From positions 30,917,171 to 30,981,170 of the forward strand of contig CM046849.1 in assembly GCA_025618425.1 (NCBI GenBank): a stretch of DNA of 64,000 nt. Reading direction: 5' to 3'. Source of the DNA: Heliocidaris tuberculata. Taxonomy: Eukaryota; Echinodermata; Echinoidea; Camarodonta; Echinometridae. The notes beneath the pieces were generated by a model that saw only the letters and a program-made list of their open reading frames with translations, had not been told where the DNA came from and made no database searches. Below are positions 33,621 to 44,949 of this stretch, in pieces. Both the position numbers and the translations under genes were made by a program. Position 1 is the first letter of the stretch. Each line of letters starts with the position of its first letter.

Positions 33621-34249
33621 GAACCTGAAGGGGCGCTATGCCACTTAGGTTATCGTGGTTATTGTCATCATTATTGTCATTATGATCATCGTTATCAATA
33701 TATCATTATCGTCATTGTCATGACTTATATGACCATCTTATCATCATTGTCGTCAACATTATGATTATAATCTTGCAGAAATATTATCACATCTGACAAA
33801 GCAATTTGCCACAGTTCAAGACAGACCACCTAATTCGTCTTCAGTGACGAATTAAATTTCTAGTTTGTTTTTATTTTTGTTTTTGTTTTTTTGTGTGCTT
33901 GTTTGTTGTTGTTGTTTTTTAGGTGGGCTGTACTTCAAGTACGCATCAGTTTGTCATTCATTTCTACGATTGTTCGGGATCGACTGGATTAGTACAGTGT
34001 CTCCTTTTAGTGAGGATTTTGTATTATGTTTTGATCCAAAATGCTAAGAATGACACATTATACATGAGTAGAAGGATAAAAATCACAGAAAATTTTGAGT
34101 CTATTTCAAATGCAGTACGTTGTTTTTTTATAATTAATAAGTTTTTATTGATCCAATCACATTTTCTCAATCGAGAAAATCAAACAAAACATATAATGCA
34201 TTTTGCAGTACATAAAGACCAATCAAAGAAAAAAGAGCAATAATGGATC
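33621..34249. other. Non-coding intronic stretch
   Basis: An ATC/GTC-rich simple-sequence block (33650-33770) and AT-rich sequence up to the 3' end of the LINE. No gene. Confidence 0.4.
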
Positions 34250-34289
34250 TTTTATAAGTATAAAAAAAGAACAATCCCGACATCAGCGT

Positions 34290-37200
34290 TTAATGGTTTT
34301 CTAGAATTTCTAAAATAAAACCCCATTTTGTTTCATGCGCGTCTGTTTTATTGCGTCTTTCAGCAATATATTTTTCAACTGTGTGGAAATATTTAACATA
34401 ATTTAGAAAATGGCGAACGGATGGTGCATTTCCTAGATTTCTGCATCTGAAAATATATTGCTTCCCTAGCAGAAGCAAAAAGTTAGTTATGAAAACGTCT
34501 CTTGATTTGGCGCGCTCAGTCAGCCCGAACAACATATTTTCACTTGACAAAATGGAAGGGAAGCAGAGTCTCGCAAAGACTGTACTTATCTCTAACCAAA
34601 ACTTTTCAATAACCTTGCATGAAACAAAAAGGTGTTCGAGATTTTCATCCTCATTATTACAAAAACAGCAAGTTGCATTTGCCATTCTATTAATACGACA
34701 TAACCAGACCTTAGTTGGTGTCAAATTATGGACAATTTTCAACTGAAACACTCGTAATTTTGTGTCTATTGTAAGCGTGAATGGCAATTTCAATAGCTTG
34801 ACAATGGTGGCCTCTGGAAAGTTATACATTTCATTGAGGCGAACAAAAGTAGGCGAAGTAGATGGGTTGTTAGTTTGCTTACATATAGAATAAATTTGTC
34901 CTTTCGACACATCAACAGAGTTTTTAGCTATACCATCAATAGTTACAGTTGGAATGGTGCCCAGAGGAGTTATTAAAGCGTGGAAATTTTGTTGGAGAAA
35001 ATATTGTTTCCAAGCAGAGGGGATTTTCTTGTAACAGTCTAACAAAGTAAAATATTCTACAAACGAAAGACCCCTTTCCTTTGCATCTTTCCAGATCATT
35101 GGTCTCCCATATTCGTCTAACATGTGTGCAATTTTCACAATTCCTTTGCTAACAATGCTTGATTTAAAAATAGTTTTACCATCAAGAAGTATAAGCTTAT
35201 TATTCCAAATTATCTGATTTGCGATTGATACATCTTTATGGAAAATGTGATTCCACATTTGTATAACATCTTTGTACCACTCACTTAAATCTACGTTCAT
35301 GTATTTGACATCAAAATTACAGTGGAAAAGAAAACCGCCACCTACATCCTTTAACACTTCGAGTAACATCAGTCTCCATCCTCTAGATTGTGATGTAAAT
35401 ATTCTATTGGCCCATTTTTTTTTTTGAACTTGTAGCAAAGATTTTAAGCACAACATTTTGAAACCACCTTCCTCGTAGTTTTTTACCATAACCTCACGCT
35501 TAATTCTATCCGGACCATTCCAAATAAACCCATATACCAATCTATTAACTTCTTTTATGTATGGATCTGGGATTTTAACCATACTTGCAATATATAATAA
35601 CTGGGAAAAGGCAAATGTTTTCACAATTTGTATTTTGCCAATCAAAGATAAATTCCGAACCTTCCATAAATTCAACTGACTCTTGATCTTCAATAAAAAA
35701 AATTTCAATTGAGAGTCGAGCACTTCAGGTAAATATGATACGTCTACACCAAGAACTGTCAGTGTTGTGACGACCTGAATATTTTCCAGGGGTAGGCTAT
35801 TGTATTTGTCGGAGCCTATCCGCATTGCGTTTGTCTTCTGTAAGTTAATAGTAAGCGAAGAAACCTGTCGGAATTGTTTGAGCGTGTCGAAAAGAATTTT
35901 AATGGACTTTTCATCTTTTAAGAACACATTCATGTCGTCGGCATAAAGTGACAGCTTTAATTCAGCGTCGTTGTTTATTTTCAACCCTTGCATTTGTGAA
36001 TTATTACTTATATTATTTGCAAGTGTTTCAATTGCTAAAACGAATAAGTATGGCGAAAGGGGGTCACCCTGGCGCACACCTCTTTCTACAGGAAAGTAAC
36101 CAGATGATATTCCGCGGTTCATAACACAGCTTTCTAAGTTAGTATATAGAACTTTTATACAGTTACAAAATCTATCTCCAAAATTAAATGATCTGAGAGT
36201 GTGTATCAGAAAAGAGTGGTCAAGGGAGTCAAATGCTTTCTGAAAATCTAAACTGAGTAGAATTCCGGGGATATTCTTTAATTTAGAATAATAAAGTGCG
36301 TCTAGTACCGTTCTCACTGACTCACCAATATAACGGTTTTTCAAAAAAGCAACCTGATCTGGGTGTATCAGATCTGGCAAGACTAGTTTAAGTCTTTCAG
36401 CTAAAGCTTTTGAACCTATTTTCAAATCAACATTGAGCAGAGTGATTGGGCGATAATTTTCTATGAGAAGCTTATCCTTACCCTTTTTAGCTATCAAAGT
36501 AATTAACCCTTGGCGTTGTGAAGTAGAGAGTTGTCCCTTTTCAAAAGAAAAGTTGAGTGTATCTACAAGTAGTGGTCCAATTTGTTTCCAGAACTTATAA
36601 TAGAATTCGACTGTTAGGCCGTCGTTACCCGGAGACTTGTTTTTTGCCATTGAAAACAAGGATTGTGTGCATTCTTTTAATGATAAGTTGAGATCACATT
36701 TTTGTTTCCAGCTTGCTGACAACTTTGGTTGATATTCTTGTTCAAGAAACATATAATTTAGATCGGAGTTAACCGCTGGTTTTTTGTATAATTCTGTATA
36801 GAATTCTTTTATAATTATGATCATTAACTTTCTTCTCATCAGAAATAACATCATTACCATTCTGCAACCTGATAATTGAAGATCTACTTTTATGAAATTT
36901 TTCAAGGTTTAAGAAATATTTTGTATTTTTTTCTCCAAATTCAGTCCAGTTCGCCCTTGAGCGTATTATAATGCCTTGAGTTACATAGTCCAAATAAGCT
37001 TCATATTCATATCTGACACGCTCATATTCCGCAATATGTAAATCTCCTTCCTTCTCCAATAAACTTTGTAAATACTGCAACCTTTTCTCTAACTCAGCTC
37101 TTCTAATTCTTGCCGCCTTTGCTTTATCAATACTATATTGTCTTGAAAATAATCGTATCTGGTACTTTAAAAATTCCCACCTCATTCGTATATCTTCAAA

Positions 37201-38067
37201 CTGAGTAGACTCATTAGTCCACTTATCTATATTTTCTGACATTATAGAACAAAACGTTTCATCATTGCATAAATCGTTATTAAATTTCCAATTGAATGCA
37301 TTCACTTTTCTTCTGCTTTGAACTTTGAATTCTAACACAATAGCATAATGGTCGGAGCTTACACCTGGAATTATGTCAATATTCAGTATGTAGTCTTGCA
37401 GGATGTCAGAAATAAACCCAATATCTAAGCGGCTCTGAATTAAAGGTCGAAATTGTTTCCATCTAAACCTTTGAACTGTAGGATTTCTTACTCTCCAGAT
37501 GTCTATTAGATCAAAATCACTTTGCATCTCATTAAGTACATCTCCAACCAGTTGTGAAACATGGGGGTGTCCACCCTGTCTGTCAAGATTTGCATTCATA
37601 AGTACATTAAAGTCACCTCCCATAATCATTGGAATTGCGTCTATGTTTTCAAATGAGTGAAGAGTCGTAACCAAATTTTCGAAATAGACTCTTTGTTCTG
37701 TTCTTTTATCTCCAGTCGGCGCATACACATTACATAATATGAACTCATTTCCATCAATGACTAGTTTTAATATCAAATACCTTCCATCCTCAGAGATTGT
37801 TCTAGATACAATATTATATTCGACATTTCTTTTTATCATTATCATGACCCCTCCGCTGTGTACAGAACCATGCGAAAAGAGCAATTCGCCATTCCACTCA
37901 GATGACCAAGTACTGACAATGTCTGGAGAACTATAAGTTTCTTGTAGAAAAATAATATCTGCTTGTTTTTCCTCAAGCCACGAAAAAACTTTTGCTCTTT
38001 TGAAACTTGACCTCAGACCTCTTACATTCAAGGAAAGAAATTTTATATGCGTATCTTTGAAAGTCAT
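34290..38067 (-). pseudogene. LINE ORF2: APE endonuclease + reverse transcriptase, one frameshift
   Basis: ORF2 starts at ATG 38067. The endonuclease has LSLNVRGLRS, DIIFLQETYS, MGGDFNVLMN, SRLDIGFIS and SSDHYAIVLEF, the usual APE-type motifs with catalytic Asn, Glu, Asp and His. After a linker rich in charged helices, the frame shifts once near 36815, inside ATGATCATAATTATAAAAG. It continues with KEFYTELYKKP, AKNKSPGNDGLTVEFYYKFW, YRPITLLNVDLKIGSK, SLDFQKAFDSLDHSFL, RGVRQGDPLSPYLF and the catalytic LSLYADDMNVF. A C-terminal CCFCNNEDENLEHLFVSC fits the Cys-His motif of L1/Tx1 elements. Combined length is about 1250 residues, normal for the group. The frameshift inactivates this copy unless it is a sequencing error in a short A/T run. 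Confidence 0.88.
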
Positions 38068-38393
38068 GAATAAAAGCCACTTTGCGGGAGAAAATTCCCG
38101 AAGTTACAGGTGTACAGAAAACAACAGATACTTATCATAGCGTGTACTTTATAGATCGAAACGTTCACATAGCATGAACCATAGGTGGCATAATGTATAA
38201 CAGAGATCATGAAGGCACCAACCTTTATCATTATAAATAGCCATTTGGATATTCGTAACATGAAAAGGACCAAAACAGCAGCTTCTAAGCGAATCACAAC
38301 ATTTAAGGTAATGCAACAACCATACAGAGTCCTTCAGCAGGTTGAACAGAAAGTTCAGCAGTAAATACTTCAATTTGCTAGAAACGCATTTAA

Positions 38394-39852
38394 AGGGCGA
38401 CCAAATTAAAAAATTGATTGCCCATTTTTCGTAGGAAGGAGTCATCAGGAGCCAAAACATATCTATCACACACTTTTTTATACATTCAGTCGTATTTCAT
38501 AATTATTTGAAAAGTACATTTTTGCTGATTTACACAGTCATAAGCCCCGCCCCTTTAAAAAACCCATCGAGCGACATCATGATCACGTGATCTGTGACGT
38601 ACGAGAAGTAAGGGAAAATATTCCACCAACCTATATACCGTGCGCGCCCGCAGGCCCCGGCAGGCCCAGCCCGGTGCCGAGCATGACATTCACCGCATCG
38701 ACCATTTGCATCGCATATTTTCGTGTGTTTAATTCCTCACAATAACTTTGATTTTGGGACACAATTTCATCAGTAATGCCAAATCGGTGTATAGTTGCGG
38801 GCTGTAGCAAGACCCCTAAAGATGATGTAAGCCTACGTACATCATTTTCCTAAAGATGAAAATCTACGGAAATTGTGGGTAGCAACGGTATTCTCACGCG
38901 GGCAGAGTGGCAAGGGCCAAGCCAGTGGAGTACAATTTGCAGTGATCACTTTTCTTCTCCAACAACTGCAGCAGCTTCACCCGCGGCCCCTTCCCCCGCG
39001 ACCCCTTCACCATGCCCTGGCGCGTCTTCTGCGAGGGGTTCAAACTTCAAACATAATGGTCGAATTCCCCTTGCCACTGCACTTGAGCTTCTTCTCTTTC
39101 GGTATCGATAAATCATCTGATAAATCATTACCAAAAAAAAGTCAAGTCAAAAAAGTCCTCCAAATCGGACTCGCGATCACTATCCATCTCTCTAAGTTAC
39201 TCGAAGAATTCAGCCAAAAATCTCCGTCAGTATCGTAGTACATGTAAAGCGAAGTAAAAAAAGGCGAGAGTGAAAACAAACCAAACAAAAGCGTTAACCA
39301 GTCGCTTAGTACTAGGGGGAACAAGTTGCCGTACTAAAGATGTGTAGTACATTGCACAGACGCATAAAACGGCTGTGTACGCGTTTAAGACCAATGCAAA
39401 ACTATCGTTCGGCAAGCTCAGATGGATGAGAACATTGTTCAAAGAAAAGTTTTAAAAAACAAAACAAGAGCTGTATATTTGGGCAAAAGTGTTCACTGAT
39501 CTTAAAGAAAATATATTGATAATGATTATTCACTCCTTAGACTGTATTGATTAATTTCCCTTTTTTTCATAAATTGTCTGTTGAACAGAGGGGTCAAATA
39601 CCGCCTTGTGTGTACAATGTTACATTGCCGCAGCCTGTAGATCTTGTGCCTCTCACTCTTCATACGTCACTTGGGGTGTGACGTCAATTAGCCAATCAGC
39701 TCACGAGTTTTAAGGAACGGTCCCCAAACCTCTACTTTTCCCCCTTTTTCGCCAAAACGAGACATAATTTTGACAATCAATTGCCAGATTCGTGATTTGA
39801 ATGCAAAAATACATGGAAACAGCACCTTTTTTCTCTCTAATTTAGTCACCCT
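38394..39852 (+). mobile_element. Kolobok/T2-like element with THAP coding remnant
   Basis: TTAA at 38390-38393 and 39853-39856 flanks ends AGGGCGACCAAATTA and (minus strand) AGGGTGACTAAATTA. TTAA duplications, TTAAAGG-type ends and THAP domains are together characteristic of Kolobok transposons. Sub-terminal GTGACGTAYGA blocks (38595 and, inverted, 39665) are also inverted. A GC-rich promoter-like stretch (38540-38700) precedes the THAP sequence. A full transposase of about 800 aa does not fit, so this is an internally deleted copy. Confidence 0.75.
38776..39111 (+). pseudogene. THAP-domain remnant of a Kolobok-like transposase
   Basis: ATG at 38776 begins MPNRCIVAGCSKTPKDD, the N-terminal C-x4-C of a THAP zinc finger. 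After a frame change near 38824-38850 it continues as HFPKDENLRKLWVATV. After a second shift near 38890 it reads EWQGPSQWSTICSDHFSSPT, supplying the C-x2-H half. The order and spacing are right for the C2CH THAP domain, but at least two frame changes are needed; the first might instead be a tiny intron (GATGAT|GTAAGC). Downstream sequence is Ala/Pro-rich and ends at 39111. No catalytic domain remains. Confidence 0.65.
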
Positions 39853-40310
39853 TTAACAAGTAGCATGGCAGAGTGAATCGATATATGAAAAAGTAAATGG
39901 CAACTGCCGATGTAATGACTATCATAAAACACATTTGGAGTTTTTTTTATATGTAGTGAGCAAAAACAGGAAAGAAAGGAAAAAGAAGAAACATGTTAAA
40001 ATGTAAAATACAGAATCGAACATTAAAGAGCAAGACCTGAACAGTGTCCTAAAGTAAAAATGGGTGTCTCTCAAGAACCACCACCCTTTGTTGAAAGCAA
40101 TCCGTATTCATTTATTTCGGATCTTTTCATAATTTTCTCAAAATCTAATGAAGAAAAAAATAAGCATACACAGAAATGTAGCACACTAAGTGTTTAAAAT
40201 GGTTGGAATTTGTAGAGCAGATATTAATATCAAACATTACTAACAATAAGGTAACAGCTCATCAAAAACATGTAGTTCATATCGTCCGATGCCATGTTCA
40301 TGCGGTTAAG

Positions 40311-41171
40311 TTAACCTTTGTAGATTTCCCATTTCTTCGTGCCCTTTTCTCTCCAATAAAGGGCAACCTCAATGCCTTCAACTGTGATTTTCGTTGACTT
40401 ATTTTCCTCCCTTCTCATCTTGTAGGCCGCTTTCGCGAGTTGATTTCGCTTTGTTTTCATTGACGGTTGCAAATCGATGCGTACGGTTATCCGGGGTGCG
40501 TTCTCACTTCTGCGTGAACGGGAGTAGTTGTTTTCATAGGATGAAAGAACGCTATTACGTTGAGCCATGTAGACAAATTTCGCGATAATTGGCTGTGGGA
40601 CATCGTTGTCGACTTTCCTCTGAGGAAGTCGGTGGGCGTTGACCAGGCTTATAGAGTGTGCATCTGTTTTGCTCACGCCTAAAATCTCGAATGTGTCTCG
40701 AAGTACTTTGTCAACATTGTACTTTGCAGCTTTCTTAATGCCGTAGAATAGTAAATTACTTTTTCGTTGATACATTTCCGCTTCATTCATTTTTTTCTCT
40801 AGCACATTGATCTTTTCAGACAGCTTGCTCTCCAAGTAGGGCAGCTTTTCCTTTTCTATTTCCAAAACTCTCGAAGCGTTATCAGACACAGCTCTCTCTA
40901 AATCACTGACTTTCTTCGTGATCACATTTAACTCTTCCTTGACTTGGTCGAGTTTTGCGCAGACTTTATCCTCTGACTGTTTCACTGAACACATAATATC
41001 GGCTAATGTGATCTCACTTTCGTGTCCAGAACCACGTTGAGGCGACTTGCCCGATCTAGCAGCTGCTGCATCGGGTGGTGGTGGGTTTGGGCGTTGGCTT
41101 GACATGGCGCTGTCTGTTGCCTCCTGTGTCGTAGTTTTACTTCTCAAATTATAGCTTTTTGACTGTTCCAT
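40311..41171 (-). CDS. LINE ORF1 (L1/Tx1-type nucleic-acid-binding protein)
   Basis: Open frame of 286 codons, ATG at 41171. Residues 1-55 are basic and disordered (KSYNLRSKTTTQ, proline stretch). Residues 60-135 form a coiled coil rich in Glu and Lys (VKQSEDKVCAKLDQVKEELN...LPYLESKLSEKI). Then ERKSNLLFYGI-type sequence (here MYQRKSNLLFYGIKKAA) and an RRM-like region follow, with PIIAKFVYMAQRNSVLSSY, and a C-terminal domain ending WREKGTKKWEIYKG. This is the order found in L1/Tx1 ORF1 proteins, which trimerise and bind element RNA. The frame is intact. It lies 2.2 kb upstream of ORF2 because of the Kolobok-like insertion plus a noncoding gap. Confidence 0.85.
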   Translation of the reverse strand: MEQSKSYNLRSKTTTQEATDSAMSSQRPNPPPPDAAAARSGKSPQRGSGHESEITLADIMCSVKQSEDKVCAKLDQVKEELNVITKKVSDLERAVSDNASRVLEIEKEKLPYLESKLSEKINVLEKKMNEAEMYQRKSNLLFYGIKKAAKYNVDKVLRDTFEILGVSKTDAHSISLVNAHRLPQRKVDNDVPQPIIAKFVYMAQRNSVLSSYENNYSRSRRSENAPRITVRIDLQPSMKTKRNQLAKAAYKMRREENKSTKITVEGIEVALYWREKGTKKWEIYKG

Positions 41172-41274
41172 TAGTTCCGATAGTTACACAGGGCATCGAT
41201 GTTGTTGCTTAAACAATAACTGTGTATTAAAATCCGAAATAAAGTCGAAGTAAAAACAGTTTTTTAAACGAAAA

Positions 41275-41345
41275 AGGGTGGTGTTTCCAGAGCTAATAAA
41301 AAAATTACGCCATGTTCCGCTGACGTCACCGGAAGTCCGGTCAAA
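41275..41345 (-). promoter_or_regulatory. Probable internal promoter of the LINE 5'UTR
   Basis: On the minus strand the first bases read CCGGACTTCCGGTGACGTCA followed by GCGGAACATGGCG. This contains an ETS-like site (ACTTCCGG), a perfect CRE (TGACGTCA) and a YY1-like CATGGCG, placed just where an internal LINE promoter is expected. Confidence 0.5.
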
Positions 41346-43182
41346 CGTTGTGCCAATCATGCATACGAACAATTTGTTACCTATCATTACAGTCTCTAAA
41401 CTGGCAAGGAAATGTAAAATATACTGGCCCAATCACTATTTTCGTGTACAAATTTGAAAAATTTCTGTTCAGTTTTGCAGATTTCATTCACACTGTTCAT
41501 TTAATATACTTTTTTTTTTACTATGTAGGAGTGAAATAAGAATGATCATAGCCAATAGACTTGTTCACAAATATATTAAAATTTTGTGCATACTTTTAAA
41601 ACAAAGGTTGTTCTTGGCTTGTCAGACATAGCAACAAGTAATGTATGCAAACTGGATTCCAAGTATTGTAGTTCATTAATAACAGGTTAATGGAATTCAT
41701 AAGGACATCCATTCATAAGGACCACTATTCATAACTACTCATAAGGACCGCTATCAATAGCGCGCGTTAAATGAATAGCGGTTTTCTATGAATAGCGGTT
41801 TCTATGAATAGCGAGCGGACCCGGTTTCCGCATCTTGCGTGTCAATGTGGAAAATATTCGTGGCAGCGTGCCGGAGGATTTGCTGGAGGATACGGGCCAA
41901 AGCTTGAAATGCGTGACAAAAATTTCAAACATGTTTGATTTTTTGGCACGACAAAATTTTATTTGACTAAAATGCGTGCAATTGTAAATGCGGCATATGC
42001 GCAGTGTGCGGGAGGATACTGGAGGGTCCAGGCAAATGCTTTAAATGCGTGACAAAATTTCCAACATGTTTAATTTGTAATAGAAATAAATAATTACTTA
42101 TAAAATTCATGCATTTTTTAATTATTTTTTTTTTATTTTATTTTATTTATTTTTTTTTTTTTTTTTTTTTGGGGGGGGGTTACACACAAGTTTGTCTAAA
42201 GTAGTATGAATGATCTGTAAAAAGGAATTGGCCGATCTGATCTTTACGATTTTTATGTAAATAAAGTTATTTCCATGTAATCATTAAATTATCTAGGGAT
42301 TATGACTGGTAAAAGTTCATTTTCCTTAAATACACAAAAAGTAACCGGGGTGAATTGGGATAAGATGTCCCAGTTCACTCAGATAGTAAAAGAACAACAA
42401 GTGCCTGCAAAATATTTGTGTTGGTATTCATCGCTAAAAATCTTATTGCAAATTACAGGGTCATATAAGACCTACATGTATATGCTGCATGCGGGGTGTT
42501 CACTATAGCCAAGTGGTATACTTGTAAAACATTTGACACTGACTGAAGAAAAATAGAATAAGAGTGGTCAAAAAAAAGAAGTGAAAATCAAACATACAAG
42601 CCAAATCGCTGTATAGCTGTGGATGTATTTGTGAACATTGATTTAAGACCTTTTGTAGGATTCAAATTGATTTATTTTTTGAGTTAGAGGTGGTGTCGCA
42701 GTTCACCCCGCTCTCCCCCTGCACTAAAATAGTGATTGTGCCTATATATTTTACACTACGTTGCCAATCTCGAGGCTGTAATGATCATACAATTAAATCA
42801 CTATTATTCAATAATGGCACAACGTACTGCATTAATCCTTCTGCACATATATAATGTGTAATTGTTACTATTCTGCATCAAAACATATTGCAAAGACCTA
42901 ACTAAAAGGAGAAATTGCACCGTCTAGTCGATCACGAACAATTATTGTGAAGGTGAATGACGAATGATGCGTGAGCAATGATTAACTTTGGCGTAAACAT
43001 GACGTAAATTATTCGAGCAGACCAAAAAGTCGGAAATGACCGTTCAATGGCACGCATTGGTACAAAATACTGCGGGTAGTGCGGGACCAAAATTCGTGCG
43101 AAAGTGTGAAATACTCTCTGATAATTTGACACATTGGTTTAAAATCCTTTAGGCATAATAGTCCTTTATCATAATCTTTCAG
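41346..43182. other. Distal part of intron 1
   Basis: No gene. Includes the hairpin repeat at 41695-41822, imperfect GTGCGGGAGGATAC blocks (41865 and 42009), a poly(T) at 42123-42170, and GGGGTGAATTGGGATAAGAT at 42347 with an inverse-like GCAGTTCACCCCGCT at 42700, possibly another short TIR element. Confidence 0.45.
41695..41822. repeat. Hairpin repeat, GCTATTCAT family
   Basis: TTCATAAGGACCACTATTCA, GGACCGCTATCAATAGCGCG and repeated CTATGAATAGCGG. Same family as 26235-26430 in opposite orientation. Confidence 0.7.
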
Positions 43183-43877
43183 ATGTTACACAACGGACAC
43201 AGAAGGTTCGTCTGTTATGTTGGGTTATGACATCACCAACAACGTTGGAAACAAAAGCAGCTGTAGTTGCCCGGACTTGGGCCAAAAAGTGCTCGCAGAC
43301 ACTTTTTATGAGTTCTCAAAAGAACACCAATTTCTCTGGCAAAGTCGTCGGTTTAGATGTCAGAGAAGGTCGAAATACTTTATGGAATAAAACAATGTCG
43401 TCCTTAAAGTACCTCTACGATCACCATTTCAACGATGCCGATTGGTTTTTTAAAGCCGATGATGACACGTATGTCGTTGTAGAAAATTTGATGGCATTCC
43501 TCTCGGAGCAGGATCCCACAGAACCAGTCTATTTTGGATTCAACTTTGCTGTTGCGATGAAGTTCTTTGGGTTTAAATTAAAGCGTGTGGAATACATGAG
43601 CGGCGGAGCTGGATATGCCATGAGCAGAGAAGCTCTGAGGAGATTTGTTAAAGTAGGACTCAAGGACCGGACTGGGAAATGTCCGAACAGCCGCTTGGAA
43701 TGGCCAGAAGATATGAATCTTGGAATGTGCCTGGAAAGTCTCGGAGTTCGTCTAGGGGATACTCGCGATCGATTTGGACGATTTCGCTTTATTCCGACGA
43801 ATCTGGGTTATTTCGTGGATGACAGCACGAATCCCATAGATTGGCTACATGAATATTCGAAGTACAACGTCTCTCGG
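43183..43877 (+). CDS. C1GALT1: C1GALT1-like galactosyltransferase, exon 2 (catalytic)
   Basis: Acceptor ATCTTTCAG before 43183 and donor TCTCGG|GTATGT after 43877. The 695 bp code residues 83-314. Clear similarity to core-1 beta1,3-galactosyltransferase (GT31 family, UDP-Gal to Ser/Thr-linked GalNAc in the Golgi): KVRLLCWVMTSP, TWAKKCSQTLFMSS, EGRNTLWNKTMSSLKYLY, DADWFFKADDDTYVVVENL with the metal-binding Asp triad at residues 175-177, PVYFGF, EYMSGGAGYAMSREALRRF and EDMNLGMCLESLGV. The frame ends in phase 0 and joins the exon at 44504. The same domain is shared with C1GALT1C1 (Cosmc), but Cosmc lacks the DDD motif, so this is the enzyme type. Marine invertebrates often have several such genes, so orthology is not certain. 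Confidence 0.92.
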
Positions 43878-44503
43878 GTATGTATGTTACCTATATAAAT
43901 ACATGCATTTATATTTGTTTAATTCGATCAAAAAGGAAAAGTCAGCCTAAGACTAGTCAAATTGCAGTACCGGGGGCAGTACAGTGTTCTTGGGGGTGAA
44001 AGAAAATTTTTGAATGTACAACAGACTCATTGTACACTCTATGAGAATGACTCTAAAAGAAATCAACTAGTCATTGCTCGATTCGTTTGAACCTAGCATA
44101 TTTTTGTATGCATGCTTCAATGCAAAAATCTTTCCAGTTTCTAATTTTTGCGAGCTATGAAAAAAGGAACACTTTGTCTTGATTGCTGTAAATTGTTAAT
44201 TTATCATCGAAAAGCACAATAATAAGAAACAAAAATTACATATTCGGGCACCTCGCTGCTTGAATACGAGGTTACGTTTGCCCGAATACTGGTATTTACA
44301 AAATCCGACCCCCCCCCCCCCCCTTCCCCCGCCTCGTCCGCCTATATCTGGAATATATTATATGAATTTTAAAAAAAGAAAGAAAAAAGCCTGTGTTCGT
44401 AATAAAGAAAATAAGTTAACATTCATTTTCTACACTGTACACAACTGACAAAAAGAATACTTATTTTATTCTGTGATCTATCTCGTTTACATTTTTCCTC
44501 CAG
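43878..44503 (+). other. Intron 2 of the C1GALT1-like gene
   Basis: GTATGT donor and TTTTTCCTCCAG acceptor. Contains a poly(C) tract at 44309; otherwise unassigned. Confidence 0.75.
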
Positions 44504-44617
44504 GGGCACGAATGTTGTTCAGATTCTCTTATCAGTTTCCACTATGTCCAGCCGGTGGAAATGTTACTATTCGACTTCCTCATAAACCATGTCAATGTAG
44601 GCCTACTCGACGGATGA
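44504..44617 (+). CDS. C1GALT1: C1GALT1-like galactosyltransferase, exon 3 (C-terminus)
   Basis: Starts after TTTTTCCTCCAG and codes GHECCSDSLISFHYVQPVEM and a 17-residue tail to TGA at 44615. GxxCCSDxxxSFHYV is the conserved C-terminal cysteine/histidine block of core-1 galactosyltransferases. The tail after it is shorter than in vertebrates. Phase 0 agrees with exon 2. Total protein about 351 aa. Confidence 0.92.
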   Translation, partial: GHECCSDSLISFHYVQPVEMLLFDFLINHVNVGLLDG

Positions 44618-44943
44618 ACAGTCGTCACAACTGTCAACTTGATGGAGGTTTGGCCTACTCGACGGTTGGACAGTCACCAACATTGGAAGGCAACTCAATG
44701 AAGGTTTGGAGTATCCTCGCTGGCCTCGTTGGGACGATCCTCGTAGATCCCCCTACTTAACGCAACGACTACCCCAGTGTCACCTACGACAGGGGCACCT
44801 ACTTCCAACCCCCCCCCCCCCCCCCCTGCTCGTCCCGGGCCAAAATCTGCCAATATTTACACTCTGTCGTCCCCCCCCCCCCCCACCTTGAAAAACTGTA
44901 ATAAGCGGCTATTGGCGATGCTATATATTTTGTGACTGTTATG

Positions 44944-44949
44944 AATAAA
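44944..44949 (+). terminator. Poly(A) signal candidate of the C1GALT1-like gene
   Basis: AATAAA 327 bp after the stop codon, giving a short 3'UTR. Two poly(C) tracts (44809, 44871) lie within the UTR. Confidence 0.45.

Larger units (their letters stand above)
34250..41345 (-). mobile_element. Full-length-scale L1/Tx1-like LINE, antisense in intron 1
   Basis: Minus-strand order: GC-containing 5'UTR (about 41345-41172), ORF1 (40311-41171), inter-ORF region, ORF2 endonuclease (36769-38067) and ORF2 reverse transcriptase with Cys-His C-terminus (34290-36905), then a short 3'UTR. The 1459-bp Kolobok-like element at 38394-39852 interrupts the inter-ORF region. ORF2 has one frameshift near 36815; otherwise the coding parts are open. 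It is unusual for a LINE not to be 5'-truncated, so this may be a fairly young copy. Confidence 0.8.
31075..43182 (+). other. Intron 1 of the C1GALT1-like gene (12.1 kb)
   Basis: Donor GTAAGT at 31075 and acceptor ATAATCTTTCAG ending at 43182. It contains two degenerate copies of exon 1, a CG-rich repeat pair, a tRNA-like SINE and a complete-length L1/Tx1-like LINE in antisense with a Kolobok-like element inside it, followed by hairpin repeats and unassigned sequence. Confidence 0.7.
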
